Source of the DNA: Metabacillus schmidteae
GTDB taxonomy: Bacteria > Bacillota > Bacilli > Bacillales > Bacillaceae
Length of the DNA stretch: 64,000 nucleotides
Assembly (NCBI RefSeq): GCF_903166545.1
Contig: NZ_CAESCH010000001.1
Location: 2,174,001 to 2,238,000, forward strand
Direction: 5' to 3'
Shown here: positions 16,625 through 25,860 of the stretch, one piece after another
Numbering within the stretch: the first letter of the stretch is position 1
Layout of the letters: each line of letters begins with the position of its first letter
The notes under the pieces: generated by a model
What the model was told of the DNA's origin: nothing
Databases searched by the model: none
Seen by the model: the letters and a program-made list of their open reading frames with translations, nothing else
Program-made: the position numbers and the translations under genes

Positions 16625-17752
16625 GTGGGGATAGAACACCTCATTCGAATTCGCAGAGATTTACATCGCATACCAGAGATTGGCTTTCAGGAATTTAAAA
16701 CTCAACAGTATCTTTTGAATATATTAAAACAATTACCGGAAGGTCGTTTGGAAGTAAAAACGTGGAAAACTGGTATTTTTGCATTAGTTAAAGGAACAAA
16801 TCCAAAGAAAACGATTGGCTATAGAGCTGATATTGATGGGTTGCCAATAACAGAAGAAACAGACTATGACTTTCGTTCTGAACATCCCGGATATATGCAT
16901 GCATGTGGGCATGATCTACATATGACAATAGCGGTTGGAATCTTAACACATTTTGTGAATAATCCAATTACAGATAATGTTTTGTTTTTATTCCAGCCAG
17001 CTGAAGAAGGACCGGGTGGAGCGGAGCCAATGTTAAATAGTGATATTGCTAAAGAATGGAAACCCGATTTGATAACTGCCCTCCACATATCACCAGAGCT
17101 TCCAGTGGGAACAATTGCTACAAAACCCGGTTTGCTATTTGCCAACACATCAGAATTGTTTATCGATCTAAAAGGAAAAGGTGGACATGCTGCATATCCC
17201 CATACAACCAATGATATGGTAGTAGCTGCTTGTTCGTTAGTAACACAACTCCAAACAATTGTCGCTCGAAATATTGACCCTTTAGATAGTGCAGTTATTA
17301 CAATTGGAAAAATAACAGGTGGAACGGTTCAGAATATTATTGCCGAGAATGCAAGACTTGAGGGAACAATTCGGACATTATCTGTAGAATCAATGGTGAA
17401 AGTAAAGGAACGAATTGAAGCAATCGTAAAAGGACATGAAATAGGATATTCATGTAAAGCAACAATTGATTATGGATCAATGTATCATCAAGTAGATAAT
17501 GATGAAAAACTAACAAGAGAATTCATGACATATATTTCTGAAGGGACAAGCTATGATGTAAGAGAATGCACAGAAGCAATGACGGGAGAAGATTTTGGTT
17601 ATATGGTAGATCAAATATCCGGATTTATGTTCTGGTTAGGCGTAGGCTCACCTTATGGATTACACCATTCAAAGTTACAACCAGATGAATCTGCCATTGA
17701 GGTTGCAGTTGATATTATGTGTAAATATATATCTTTCAAATCTAATCAATGA
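16625..17752 (+). CDS. dapL: N-acetyldiaminopimelate deacetylase
   Basis: A 375-residue M20-family metallohydrolase that removes the acetyl group from N-acetyl-LL-diaminopimelate in the lysine/DAP pathway. Visible: the metal motif [11 protein letters not shown], the catalytic [13 protein letters not shown], the dimerisation-domain [10 protein letters not shown], and [10 protein letters not shown] near the end. The frame opens at TTG 16616, but that codon abuts the GAGG ribosome site. GTG at 16625 (10 nt after GAGG) fits both spacing and the length of B. subtilis YkuR. The next gene start is 83 bp after the dapD stop. Confidence 0.93.
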   Translation: MGIEHLIRIRRDLHRIPEIGFQEFKTQQYLLNILKQLPEGRLEVKTWKTGIFALVKGTNPKKTIGYRADIDGLPITEETDYDFRSEHPGYMHACGHDLHMTIAVGILTHFVNNPITDNVLFLFQPAEEGPGGAEPMLNSDIAKEWKPDLITALHISPELPVGTIATKPGLLFANTSELFIDLKGKGGHAAYPHTTNDMVVAACSLVTQLQTIVARNIDPLDSAVITIGKITGGTVQNIIAENARLEGTIRTLSVESMVKVKERIEAIVKGHEIGYSCKATIDYGSMYHQVDNDEKLTREFMTYISEGTSYDVRECTEAMTGEDFGYMVDQISGFMFWLGVGSPYGLHHSKLQPDESAIEVAVDIMCKYISFKSNQ

Positions 17753-17754
17753 AT

Positions 17755-17790
17755 TAAAAAGCAATTGGTTTATATACCGATTGCTTTTTT
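17755..17790 (+). terminator. Terminator of dapD-dapL
   Basis: AAAGCAAT-T-GGT pairs with ACC-G-ATTGCTTT, then T-run. Confidence 0.9.
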
Positions 17791-17989
17791 AAGTTATGTC
17801 ATAGAGTATGTCTGTCAAAAAATGTCTAATAGGAGATATATTTTCTAAATCGCACATAATCATTCCAAAAGTAATCGGAGATAAAAAACTTTTGTCCAAG
17901 GAAATTTGTCTGAACTCCCTCTCAATAGCAATTAATAAAGTATATTTTATCCAACCGTGTACACAATACATGTAGGAGGTGGATAAATA

Positions 17990-18235
17990 ATGGCAAAAAT
18001 CGGTGTGGAACAATCTTTATCTGATGTTACTTCTGCATTACAAGAAAAAGGATATGATGTTGTCCAATTAAACAATGAAAATGATGCAAAAGGCTGTGAC
18101 TGCTGTGTTATCACTGGTCAGGATTCCAATGTAATGGGTATCAGCAATGTAGTAACAGCTGGTTCTGTTATTCAGGCGAGTGGTTTATCAGCAGATGAAA
18201 TCTGCCAGCAGGTTGAAAGCAAAGTAAACCGTTAA
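17990..18235 (+). CDS. ykuS: UPF0180 protein YkuS
   Basis: 81 residues matching the UPF0180/YkuS family: [22 protein letters not shown], a CDCC cysteine cluster at residues 36-39 and [10 protein letters not shown]. Function is unknown. AGGAGGTGGATAAATA precedes the ATG at 17990. It is a single gene flanked by terminators; order dapL-ykuS-ykuT is as in B. subtilis. Confidence 0.9.
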   Translation: MAKIGVEQSLSDVTSALQEKGYDVVQLNNENDAKGCDCCVITGQDSNVMGISNVVTAGSVIQASGLSADEICQQVESKVNR

Positions 18236-18252
18236 TAACGAAAAAATGACTT

Positions 18253-18282
18253 AAAAAGAGCCTGGAATCCCAGGCTCTTTTT
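18253..18282. terminator. Bidirectional terminator between ykuS and ykuT
   Basis: AAAAAGAGCCTGG pairs with CCAGGCTCTTTTT around a 4-nt loop; T-runs on both strands serve the convergent genes. Confidence 0.93.
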
Positions 18283-18292
18283 AAACATAGTT

Positions 18293-19126
18293 TTATTTAC
18301 TTTTTTCAACGTTTACCTGATGTGGATATGGGATTTCAATTTCATTTGCATCAAAAGCTTCTTTAATTGCTTTTCGTAGTTCGCGTTCAACTGCCCATTG
18401 TTCCATGTTTTTTGTTTTTGCAAGTACTCGTATAATGACATCAGAAGATCCAAGTGCTTGCACACCAAGAACATTTGGACCATCCATAATATTTTCATTT
18501 TCTGTAGCAAGTTTATCACATACACCTTGTAAGACAGCGATTGCTTTATCGATATCATCGTCATAAGATATACCGATATCAACTAAAGCTCTCATATTTC
18601 CACGTGAATGATTGCTTACGTTTGTGATTTCTCTGTTAGGAACATAGTGGAGTGTCCCATCAAAACCCCTAATTTGGGTAGTGCGAAGCCCAACTTGCTC
18701 TACTATCCCGTCAAAGCCTGCCACAGTAACATAATCCTCAACATCGATTTGCTTCTCCAACAACAAGAAAAAACCAGTTACAACATCGCTAACAAGTCCT
18801 TGAGCACCAAAACCTATAGCTAACCCCACAACACCTGCACCGGCAATTAAAGCAGAAACATTATAATCAAAAACTTCAAAAATCATGACGATGAATATGA
18901 AAATTAACACATAGGAAAATATGTTTAAAGTTAAACTTTGTAAAGTTAGTGCTCGCCCGTTAGAAATATTTTCACGTTCTTGTAACCTATTGAACATACT
19001 ACTAATAACTTTTTTCCCGATTGCTTTAACAATTAAAAAAGCAATAATAATTCCAATTAATTTCAAAATGATAATTCCTGCATTGGTCAATAGACCTGAC
19101 CAATTAATGTTTTCCATAAACTCCAT
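18293..19126 (-). CDS. ykuT: MscS-family mechanosensitive channel YkuT
   Basis: A 277-residue small-conductance mechanosensitive channel. Three N-terminal TM segments (about 12-32, 62-84, 87-110) end in the pore helix [27 protein letters not shown]. The beta domain [20 protein letters not shown] and the alpha/beta C-terminal domain follow. It releases solutes at the plasma membrane under hypo-osmotic shock. AAGGAAG precedes the ATG. It is convergent with ykuS. Confidence 0.93.
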   Translation of the reverse strand: MEFMENINWSGLLTNAGIIILKLIGIIIAFLIVKAIGKKVISSMFNRLQERENISNGRALTLQSLTLNIFSYVLIFIFIVMIFEVFDYNVSALIAGAGVVGLAIGFGAQGLVSDVVTGFFLLLEKQIDVEDYVTVAGFDGIVEQVGLRTTQIRGFDGTLHYVPNREITNVSNHSRGNMRALVDIGISYDDDIDKAIAVLQGVCDKLATENENIMDGPNVLGVQALGSSDVIIRVLAKTKNMEQWAVERELRKAIKEAFDANEIEIPYPHQVNVEKSK

Positions 19127-19575
19127 AAATCAACTTCCTTTCTTGAAATAGAGGTTCTTTCAAAATACATGCAACGCTTGGAATTACGCTCTATATTTAA
19201 AGAAAGAACACATACATATACCCTTCTTAATCAATGTTAAACATATTTTATTCAAAAATGAAGAAATTAAGCTTATTTTACTTATTTTATCGAAAATTGA
19301 TAAGAAATGTCCAAGTTGTATAGTAGGGTTGAATATCGCTTATACTACAAAAAAGGACCCTTATATAAATGATCCATATTTACTTCTTACATAAGGCTGT
19401 TTCGAAAAGGTTATTGCTTATGATATTTTACCTTTGCAGCGAAATGGAACGCACTAATTTTCAACTATAACACTTAATTAAAATCAACAAAGTATGCGAA
19501 AACAGCCTACATAAAAGATAGTAAAGAACATTTATTCTTCTACATAGGTAACACAAGAATGAAAGGAATGGTATA
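19127..19575. other. ykuT-ykuU intergenic region
   Basis: A 449-bp gap with no gene. It contains the ykuT promoter region on the left, a 115-bp inverted-repeat-bounded element (19394-19508), and the ykuU ribosome site on the right. The B. subtilis order has no such insert as I recall. Confidence 0.6.
19394..19508. mobile_element. MITE-like element with terminal inverted repeats and 5-bp target duplication
   Basis: The left end reads AGGCTGTTTCGAAAAGG and the right end, reverse complemented, AGGCTGTTTTCGCATAC, so the tips match over AGGCTGTTT and again at TCG after one inserted T. The element is flanked on both sides by ACATA (19389-19393 and 19509-19513), a 5-bp direct repeat. It has no coding capacity. 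This is the form of a miniature inverted-repeat transposable element; the parent insertion sequence was not identified. Confidence 0.68.
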
Positions 19576-20118
19576 ATGACAGAACGAATGGTTGGAAAAC
19601 AAGCTCCAAGATTTGAAATGGAAGCTGTATTAGCTGATAAAGAATTCGGTAAGGTTAGCTTAGAAGAAAACATGAAAAATGATAAGTGGACAGTTTTGTT
19701 TTTTTATCCAATGGATTTTACATATGTTTGTCCAACTGAAATTACTGCTCTATCTGATCGTTATGAAGAATTTGAAGATTTAGATGCAGAAGTAATTGGT
19801 GTATCAACAGATACAATACATACACATTTGGCATGGATTAAAACAGACCGGAAAGATAATGGTTTAGGGAATTTAAAATATCCTTTAGCAGCAGATACAA
19901 ACCATTCTGTATCCCGGGACTATGGTGTGTTAATTGAGGAAGAAGGAATTGCGCTTCGGGGCTTATTTATTATTAATCCGGAAGGGGAACTTCAGTACGT
20001 AGTTGTGAACCATAATAATATTGGTCGTGATGTAGATGAAACGCTACGTGTGCTTCAAGCTCTTCAAACTGGAGGTCTTTGTCCTGTTAACTGGAAACCG
20101 GGACAATCTACTCTTTAA
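19576..20118 (+). CDS. ykuU: 2-Cys peroxiredoxin YkuU (AhpC/TSA family)
   Basis: 180 residues with the peroxidatic cysteine Cys52 in DFTYVCPTE and the resolving cysteine Cys169 in GGLCPVNWKPG, as in typical 2-Cys peroxiredoxins. It reduces hydrogen and organic peroxides in the cytoplasm with thioredoxin-type donors. The ATG follows GAAAGGAATGGTATA. It lies just downstream of the MITE-like insert, which could affect its promoter. The B. subtilis neighbours ykuV and rok are absent here. Confidence 0.93.
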   Translation: MTERMVGKQAPRFEMEAVLADKEFGKVSLEENMKNDKWTVLFFYPMDFTYVCPTEITALSDRYEEFEDLDAEVIGVSTDTIHTHLAWIKTDRKDNGLGNLKYPLAADTNHSVSRDYGVLIEEEGIALRGLFIINPEGELQYVVVNHNNIGRDVDETLRVLQALQTGGLCPVNWKPGQSTL

Positions 20119-20176
20119 TTTTTAATAATAAGAAACTAATTCCTATTGTACAAGGAATATATACGATAGAATGAAT

Positions 20177-20211
20177 AAGTCGGTTACCGTATAATGGTAA
20201 CTGACTTTTTT
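20177..20211 (+). terminator. Terminator of ykuU
   Basis: AAGTC-G-GTTACC pairs with GGTAAC-T-GACTT, T-run follows. Confidence 0.9.
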
Positions 20212-20249
20212 CATAACTGGCTTTTTAAAATTTGGGGGTGTGTGAAAAA

Positions 20250-20855
20250 GTGAATTCTATAACCGGGGTTTTACTTGCAGGAGGAGAATCAAAGAGATTT
20301 GGTGAACCTAAAGCATTTGCAGAATATAATGGGAGAAAATTATGGCAATATTCAATGGAGGTTTTAAAAGTAACAACAGAACAACAGATTATTATTAGTC
20401 ATCAAGACCTATTAAAGGAATTTCAAAAAGCAACACAAGAAAAAATATTAACTGATGATCATAGATTCATAGGTGACGGACCAAAGGCAGGAATATATAC
20501 AGCGATGAAAAATGAGACATCAGAATGGTTCGTTATTTTGTCTTGTGATATTCCTCTAATTACTGCAGATATCATTCGAAGATTATTAACTTATATTGAT
20601 TCTGATAAGAAAATGATTATTCCAAAAATTGAAGGTAGAGTTCATCCTTTAATTGGAGTGTATCATCACTCTGTTTTTCCGATTATAGAAGAGCAATTAG
20701 AAAGTAATGACCGAAAATTAATGACGCTTTTTGATCAAGTTAACGTATGTTTTGTGACGGAAAAGGAACTACAATCAGATGCTAAAACTTTTAGCAACAT
20801 AAACTCTCGAAGGGATTATGGTATGCTATTAAATAATGGTAAAATAACTGAATAA
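20250..20855 (+). CDS. mobA: Molybdenum cofactor guanylyltransferase MobA
   Basis: A 201-residue nucleotidyltransferase with the N-terminal GTP-binding motif GVLLAGGESKRFG and the metal site SCDIPLI. It adds GMP to molybdopterin-Mo to form the MGD cofactor. GTG at 20250 is chosen because GGGGGTG lies 9 nt upstream; an in-frame TTG at 20232 overlaps that site. It is the first gene of a five-gene cofactor operon. Confidence 0.9.
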   Translation: MNSITGVLLAGGESKRFGEPKAFAEYNGRKLWQYSMEVLKVTTEQQIIISHQDLLKEFQKATQEKILTDDHRFIGDGPKAGIYTAMKNETSEWFVILSCDIPLITADIIRRLLTYIDSDKKMIIPKIEGRVHPLIGVYHHSVFPIIEEQLESNDRKLMTLFDQVNVCFVTEKELQSDAKTFSNINSRRDYGMLLNNGKITE

Positions 20856-20885
20856 AATAATTAATTTTGTGACGGAGAGGATTAT

Positions 20886-22166
20886 ATGATTGAAAAGAGG
20901 AAGCCGTTACCAGTAAAAGAAGCAATAAAAAAAGTGATGGATTTTACAAAAATCGGTGAAATCGAGCAAGTAACCCTTCAGGAAAGTTTTGGACGATATT
21001 TAGCAGAGGATTTAATCGCTACTCACTCTGTTCCGCCTTTTGATCGTTCACCATATGATGGGTTTGCTATACGGGCAATAGACACAGCAAACGCAACAGC
21101 TGATCAACCTGTTGAATTTGAAGTGATTGATGAAATTGGTGCCGGTAGTGTTAGTAAGGAGAGTCTTGGTCAAAATCAAGCAATTCGTATTATGACAGGT
21201 GCACAAATGCCGAGTGATAGTGATGCAGTTGTCATGTTGGAATTAACGAAGGTCTATGAGAAAGATAATAAAACATATATGTCGTTAAAAAGACCTTTTC
21301 ATAAAGGAGACAATGTTTCTTTTAAAGGGGAAGATACACCGGAAGGAAGTATCCTTGTTAAGAAAGGATCAATCATTACCCCCGGAACAATAGCATTACT
21401 CGCCACATTTGGTTATGAAAAGGTCCAAGTTGTAAGGAAACCACGGATCGGGATTATCGCAACGGGGAGTGAATTATTAGAAGTTGGTGAACCTCTGGAG
21501 CCCGGGAAGATAAGAAACAGTAATTCATTTATGATTGAAGCGCAGGCAAAAAGAGCTGGAGCACATCCAATATATCTCGGTAAATTAGCTGATGATTTTG
21601 AAACATGCTATGAAGCAGTAGTTGAATCCTTGGAAAAGGTTGATTTCTTAATAACAACAGGTGGAGTTTCGGTTGGTGATTATGATTATTTACCTGAAAT
21701 CTACAAACGTTTGGGGGCAAAAGTTTTATTTAATAAGGTGGCCATGAGGCCTGGGAGTGTGACAACAGTTGCTGAGTACAATGGGAAGTTATTATTCGGA
21801 CTTTCTGGTAATCCCTCGGCATGTTATGTGGGATTTGAATTGTTTGTACGACCAATAGTTCGGTATTACTTATTTTCTTCTCGTCCACATCTGCAAAAGG
21901 TTACTGCTTTTTTAGGAAAGGATTTCTTGAAGCCAAATCCTTTCACAAGATTTGTTAGAGGATCCATCCAACTAGTAGATGGACAAGTTATCGCAAGTCC
22001 CGTTGGATTAGATAAATCAAATGTTGTATCATCATTAGCTGAGGCTAATGTATTTATTGTACTACCTGGGGGAACAAGAGGATATAAAGCGGGAGATATG
22101 ATTGACCTCTTATTATTTGAAGATCAAAACGGAAGTGATTCACATTGGGCAGAATCCTTCAAGTAG
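20886..22166 (+). CDS. moeA: Molybdopterin molybdenumtransferase MoeA
   Basis: 426 residues, normal for MoeA. Order: N-terminal MoeA domains with PPFDRSPYDGFAIRA, the MoCF-binding domain with GIIATGSELLEVGEPL and TTGGVSVGDYDY, SGNPSACYVGFEL, and the C-terminal domain IV. It inserts molybdate into adenylylated molybdopterin. GGAGAGGATTAT precedes the ATG. It overlaps mobB by 22 nt. Confidence 0.95.
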   Translation: MIEKRKPLPVKEAIKKVMDFTKIGEIEQVTLQESFGRYLAEDLIATHSVPPFDRSPYDGFAIRAIDTANATADQPVEFEVIDEIGAGSVSKESLGQNQAIRIMTGAQMPSDSDAVVMLELTKVYEKDNKTYMSLKRPFHKGDNVSFKGEDTPEGSILVKKGSIITPGTIALLATFGYEKVQVVRKPRIGIIATGSELLEVGEPLEPGKIRNSNSFMIEAQAKRAGAHPIYLGKLADDFETCYEAVVESLEKVDFLITTGGVSVGDYDYLPEIYKRLGAKVLFNKVAMRPGSVTTVAEYNGKLLFGLSGNPSACYVGFELFVRPIVRYYLFSSRPHLQKVTAFLGKDFLKPNPFTRFVRGSIQLVDGQVIASPVGLDKSNVVSSLAEANVFIVLPGGTRGYKAGDMIDLLLFEDQNGSDSHWAESFK

Positions 22167-22669
22167 TTGGATACCAAAACAGTGGAAAAACGACGTTTGT
22201 CACTGATTATATTAAAGAAGCTGTAAGGTATAATTTAAAGGTAGGTACAATTAAGCATCATGGACATGGGGGAGCTTTAGTCCAAACTGATCACGGGAAG
22301 GATACTGAGAAACATCGGGAAGCAGGAGCAAGAGTAACTTTAGTTGATGGTAACGAATCGTTTATCTTATCCTCTAATAAAATTAGATTAACTCTTTCTC
22401 AGATGATTTCTATGTACGGTGAGTTCGGTTTAGATGTTATCTTAATCGAAGGCTATAAACTTGAGAAATATCCTAAAGTTGTTTTACTTCGATCTAATGA
22501 AGATTTGCCGATGTTAGAAAAGGCAATAAATATAATATGTGTAGTGGCTGGTTTCTCATTACCTGTTGAAATAAAAGATAAATATCCAACATTTTTAACG
22601 AAAGAACAATGTATTAAATGGCTTTTAATGAATGAAGTAGGTGAATATGTTGACAATGCAAATGTTTGA
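22145..22669 (+). CDS. mobB: Molybdopterin-guanine dinucleotide protein MobB
   Basis: A 174-residue P-loop GTP-binding protein, Walker A GYQNSGKTTFV at residues 9-19 and the MobB motif TIKHHGHGG. It assists MobA in MGD formation. The start is TTG at 22145 with GGAAGTGA 6 nt upstream, inside the end of moeA; the overlap suggests translational coupling. Confidence 0.9.
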   Translation: MGRILQVVGYQNSGKTTFVTDYIKEAVRYNLKVGTIKHHGHGGALVQTDHGKDTEKHREAGARVTLVDGNESFILSSNKIRLTLSQMISMYGEFGLDVILIEGYKLEKYPKVVLLRSNEDLPMLEKAINIICVVAGFSLPVEIKDKYPTFLTKEQCIKWLLMNEVGEYVDNANV

Positions 22670-23117
22670 AGTTGTAAAAGACCCGATTTCAATAGAAGAA
22701 ATTACAAACAAAGTTATTCGTAATGAAGCCGGAGCGGTTACGACATTTACTGGAACAGTAAGGGAGTTTACATATGGAAAACGTACCTTATCACTTGAAT
22801 ATCAGGCTTATGAAAAAATGGCGGTAAGAAAACTTGAACAAATCGGGGAAGAAATTATTCAGAAATGGAAGGATTCGAAAGTAGCGATTACACATCGCAT
22901 TGGGAAATTAGAGATTTCCGAAATTGCAGTTGTAATTGCTGTTTCAACCCCACATCGTAAAGATGCGTATGCAGCAAATGAATACGCAATTGAAAGAATA
23001 AAACAAATTGTTCCGATTTGGAAAAAAGAAATTTGGGAAAATGGTGAAGCGTGGATAGGAGATCAATTGGAAAAAACTCCTTATCCAGAAGGGAAACCAG
23101 TGGAGGGAAATGAATGA
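22656..23117 (+). CDS. moaE: Molybdopterin synthase large subunit MoaE
   Basis: About 153 residues. Motifs typical of MoaE: GAVTTFTGTVREFT, LEYQAYEKMA, ITHRIGKLEISE, and the C-terminal WKKEIWENGEAW. With MoaD it converts precursor Z (cPMP) to molybdopterin. The start is ambiguous: GTG 22641, ATG 22647, TTG 22650 and ATG 22656 all lie in frame and overlap the end of mobB; AGGTGA at 22639-22644 is the only ribosome-site-like sequence. Confidence 0.9.
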   Translation: MQMFEVVKDPISIEEITNKVIRNEAGAVTTFTGTVREFTYGKRTLSLEYQAYEKMAVRKLEQIGEEIIQKWKDSKVAITHRIGKLEISEIAVVIAVSTPHRKDAYAANEYAIERIKQIVPIWKKEIWENGEAWIGDQLEKTPYPEGKPVEGNE

Positions 23118-23347
23118 TAAAAGTTCTTTTGTTTGCACACTTACAAGAAAAGGTTGGCCAAGAAAGCATCAGTATTGACATAAATCGTGCAACAGTGAAG
23201 GATATAAGGGAATATATGTTTTCTACTTATGACTTAGGAACATTGGAAAATGTTATGGTTGCTGTGAATGAAGAATATGCTCTAGATGAAGATTTGGTTA
23301 AAGCTGGTGATGTAGTAGCGTTTATTCCTCCGGTAAGTGGAGGGTGA
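23114..23347 (+). CDS. moaD: Molybdopterin synthase sulfur carrier MoaD
   Basis: A 77-residue beta-grasp, ubiquitin-like protein ending in PPVSGG, the Gly-Gly tail that is thiocarboxylated and donates sulfur to MoaE. It overlaps moaE by ATGA, a classic coupled start. No clear terminator follows; moaA, moaB and moaC are not in this window. Confidence 0.93.
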   Translation: MIKVLLFAHLQEKVGQESISIDINRATVKDIREYMFSTYDLGTLENVMVAVNEEYALDEDLVKAGDVVAFIPPVSGG

Positions 23348-23434
23348 ATCTTTTTTAACAAGTTATAGATAATTTGAAATCCTTGTTTCAATGATATTAA
23401 TTTTAGCAGTACGCTGGTTAATTAATGGAGAGTA

Positions 23435-23683
23435 TTGACATTTTGAATATATTGGTATACAATTAGTCTTTATGCTTATAAAAATCCTAACTATTATAGT
23501 TATTTGTGGATGAAAATAAAATGTGTTTTCAATTCACGCTGGCGCGGACTAGGAGCCGTAAGGACGAAAGAGAGGTAGGGCTTTCGTTGTTTTGAGTAAC
23601 GGCAATTTCAATAAAGAACAAGCGATTATAATATATCTAAAAAATATAGAGCAACGTATGAAAAATCTTTGGGGGTATTATTT
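23435..23683 (+). promoter_or_regulatory. Strong promoter and long structured leader of csp
   Basis: TTGACA at 23435 - 17 bp - TACAAT at 23458 is an excellent sigma-A promoter. It implies a leader of about 215 nt before the cold-shock gene. The leader holds a GC-rich patch (23538-23605) with nested pairings: GCCGT with ACGGC on the outside and ACGAAAG with CTTTCGT inside, the latter followed by TGTTTT. Long foldable leaders are typical of cold-shock genes; a temperature-sensing or premature-termination role is inferred. Confidence 0.65.
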
Positions 23684-23887
23684 TTGAAAACTACTGGTAT
23701 TGTAAAATGGTTTAATTCAGAAAAAGGTTTTGGATTTATAGAAATTGCAGAAGGTAATGATATATTCGTTCACTTCAGTGCTATTACTGGTGAAGGTTTT
23801 AAAACGTTAGAAGAAGGACAAAAAGTAGAATTCAACAAAGTTGAAGGAAACAGAGGTCCTCAAGCCGAAGACGTAGTGAAATTATAA
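23684..23887 (+). CDS. Cold-shock protein (CspA/CspB family)
   Basis: A 67-residue cold-shock domain with both RNA-binding motifs: KGFGFIE (RNP1) and DIFVHFSAI (RNP2). It binds single-stranded RNA/DNA as a chaperone in the cytoplasm. TTG at 23684 (GGGGGT 8 nt before) gives the usual length; the frame is open five codons further. It differs clearly from the second csp gene at 50210. Confidence 0.93.
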   Translation: MKTTGIVKWFNSEKGFGFIEIAEGNDIFVHFSAITGEGFKTLEEGQKVEFNKVEGNRGPQAEDVVKL

Positions 23888-23901
23888 GCATAATATATGT
23901 A

Positions 23902-23927
23902 GGGGCTGACAAGTGTCAGTCCCTTTA
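23902..23927 (+). terminator. Terminator of csp
   Basis: GGG-G-CTGACA / TGTCAG-T-CCC with a 2-nt loop and TTT; it overlaps the sspH stop codon on the other strand. Confidence 0.75.
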
Positions 23928-24104
23928 CTCTTCAAACAAACCATCAACAGGAACATTCTTTTCTGCTTGAGGATTACTCAGTGGGAAAATACGGGCAGTT
24001 CCTTGTTCCTCATTAACAGATTGTATATAAATAGATTCTCCTTCATATTGTACATTCACCATTTCACCCATATTGGCAATTTCTTTAGCTCGATTTACAT
24101 TCAT
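23925..24104 (-). CDS. sspH: Small acid-soluble spore protein H (SspH)
   Basis: 59 residues beginning MNVNRAKEIANMGEMVNVQYEG, with TARIFPLSNP and a C-terminal VPVDGLFEE, matching the minor SASP H family of the forespore. AGGAG lies 8 nt before the ATG at 24104; the longer open frame upstream has no ribosome site. This is the clearest sign that the organism sporulates. A sigma-G promoter could not be assigned with confidence. Confidence 0.92.
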   Translation of the reverse strand: MNVNRAKEIANMGEMVNVQYEGESIYIQSVNEEQGTARIFPLSNPQAEKNVPVDGLFEE

Positions 24105-24268
24105 TATTTTCACTCCTTTAAAAATCGAATTCACCACTTTTAGTAAAAGTCTATATTTACAATTTCCTAATCTGCTCAAATTATGCTAAAAACTGAGATT
24201 TAAAATGTATTTTCTTAAAGATGAGGATGTGTTATCTTGTATAGAGAGAAAAAGGGGGAGACAGAGTT

Positions 24269-25375
24269 TTGTTAACTGCATTTGGCATAGTATTTTCAAT
24301 CATTGTTGTATTAATTGTCCTATACACCAATTCTCTCAAGACTGGTCAATATATATCTACTTCAGCTTTTGTTTTATCTTTTGTAAAGAAATATGGTGGA
24401 AACACTTTATCGCATTTGCTATTTTTGGAAGATAAACAGGTGTTTTTGGCACAGAATGACTCTGTTTTAATTTCCTACAAACAAATGGGGAAGAAGTTAT
24501 TCGTTTTAGGTGATCCGATTGGAGACGAAGAAAGGCTTGAAGATGGATTGGAAGAGTTTTTTCAATTTGCTTTAAAGCAACGGTTGACACCAATTTTTTA
24601 TCAAGCTTCTGAAAGATATACTGCAAGTCATAAAAAACGAGGTTATCGTTTATTTAAAATTGGAGAAGAGGCAAAGGTCAATTTAACTAACTTTGTTATT
24701 GAAGGGAAAAAATTCAGTAACATGCGAAACATAAGAAATAAATTTACAAAAGAAGGATATTCTTTTTCTGTTGTTCATCCACCATTTAGTAAAGAATTAA
24801 TGGAGGAAATGCAATTTGTTTCAGATGAGTGGTTACATGATCGGAAAGAGAAAGGGTTTTCGGTAAGTTCTTTTTCAGAAGATTATATTGGGAATTTTTC
24901 TGTATCCTTATTTCGTGATCCGAATGGTTGTTTATTAGCATTTGCAAGCCTGCCTTCTGATTACCAACAGAAGCAAGCGATAAGTATTGATCTTATGAGA
25001 TATCGTAAACACAGTCCAAGGGCAACGATGGATATGGTTTTCATTTCAACAATACTTTGGGCAAAAGAAAAAGGGTACTCAATTTGTAGTTTAGGTATGT
25101 CTCCTTTATCTAATGTTGGAATTGAGCCGAATTCACCTTATCCAGAAAAAATAGCTAGGTATGCTTTTTTGAACGGTTGTAAGTTCTATAACTTTAAAGG
25201 GTTACGAAAATTTAAGGGTAAGTTTGCAACAAATTGGACTCCGAGATATTTGGTCTATAAAAAATCATTATTGTTTTTTCTCATCATACAGCTAATTATA
25301 ATAGTGAGGAAAGAACCTAAACAAAAAGAATCAATAACAATAAGAAAATATATTCGTAATAAACAGGCGATTTAA
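24269..25375 (+). CDS. Stand-alone aminoacyl-phosphatidylglycerol synthase-like protein (DUF2156)
   Basis: 368 residues: one N-terminal TM helix (about 2-20), then a domain that looks like the C-terminal catalytic GNAT-type half of MprF (LPG synthase; about 30-335), then a short hydrophobic segment and a basic tail. Familiar MprF-like stretches are GDPIGDEERLEDGLEEF, RNIRNKFTKEGYSF, DEWLHDRKEKGFSV and LRKFKGKFATNWTPRYLVY. Full MprF has about 850 residues with a flippase domain of many helices; that part is missing. It may transfer an amino acid from tRNA to a lipid or other acceptor. The start is TTG with GGGGGAG 8 nt upstream. Confidence 0.78.
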   Translation: MLTAFGIVFSIIVVLIVLYTNSLKTGQYISTSAFVLSFVKKYGGNTLSHLLFLEDKQVFLAQNDSVLISYKQMGKKLFVLGDPIGDEERLEDGLEEFFQFALKQRLTPIFYQASERYTASHKKRGYRLFKIGEEAKVNLTNFVIEGKKFSNMRNIRNKFTKEGYSFSVVHPPFSKELMEEMQFVSDEWLHDRKEKGFSVSSFSEDYIGNFSVSLFRDPNGCLLAFASLPSDYQQKQAISIDLMRYRKHSPRATMDMVFISTILWAKEKGYSICSLGMSPLSNVGIEPNSPYPEKIARYAFLNGCKFYNFKGLRKFKGKFATNWTPRYLVYKKSLLFFLIIQLIIIVRKEPKQKESITIRKYIRNKQAI

Positions 25376-25405
25376 AAAGAGGACACCATTATAGGTGTCC
25401 TCTTT
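25375..25405. terminator. Bidirectional terminator
   Basis: AAAGAGGACACC / GGTGTCCTCTTT perfect stem with 6-nt loop, between convergent genes. Confidence 0.93.
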
Positions 25406-25408
25406 AGT

Positions 25409-25696
25409 TCATAACGTTGCTACCACTTGCTCACAATATGATTTAACTTGTTGTTCTTCATCTTCATCTAATGCAAAATCTAACACTTTCTCAGTTGTAT
25501 TTTCAATAAAATCATATTGAGCGATTTTTGATTCGTTATTTTCAATGGCGAATATTAGTTTAAGTTTAATGCCGTGTTCACTGAATAATTCATCCTCTTC
25601 ATCAACCTCAAGTGTCAGGAAGATTTCATAACGTTCACCAGACAGTATGCCAAATGGATCCTCAAGTAATTCAATTGTTGATTCTATAATCTTCAT
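25409..25696 (-). CDS. Small acidic protein (DUF6509-like)
   Basis: 95 residues, strongly acidic, predicted beta-rich. The start MKIIESTIELLEDPFGILSGERYE resembles a small Bacillus family of unknown function sometimes mislabelled pullulanase (DUF6509), from memory. AGAGGT lies 6 nt before the ATG at 25696; the frame is open further upstream without support. No partner is evident. Confidence 0.75.
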   Translation of the reverse strand: MKIIESTIELLEDPFGILSGERYEIFLTLEVDEEDELFSEHGIKLKLIFAIENNESKIAQYDFIENTTEKVLDFALDEDEEQQVKSYCEQVVATL

Positions 25697-25860
25697 GTTA
25701 ATACCTCTTTCTTTAAGTATACATCCTGTTAATTGCATTAATATTATAGCCCTTTCTTTCCACAAAGCCAAATTTTAAAAGATAAAGGATAGAAGCTGTT
25801 AAATTAACACAGTAAGTTTTTCTGTGAATATGTAATTTGGGGAGAGAAGGTGCAAATAAC

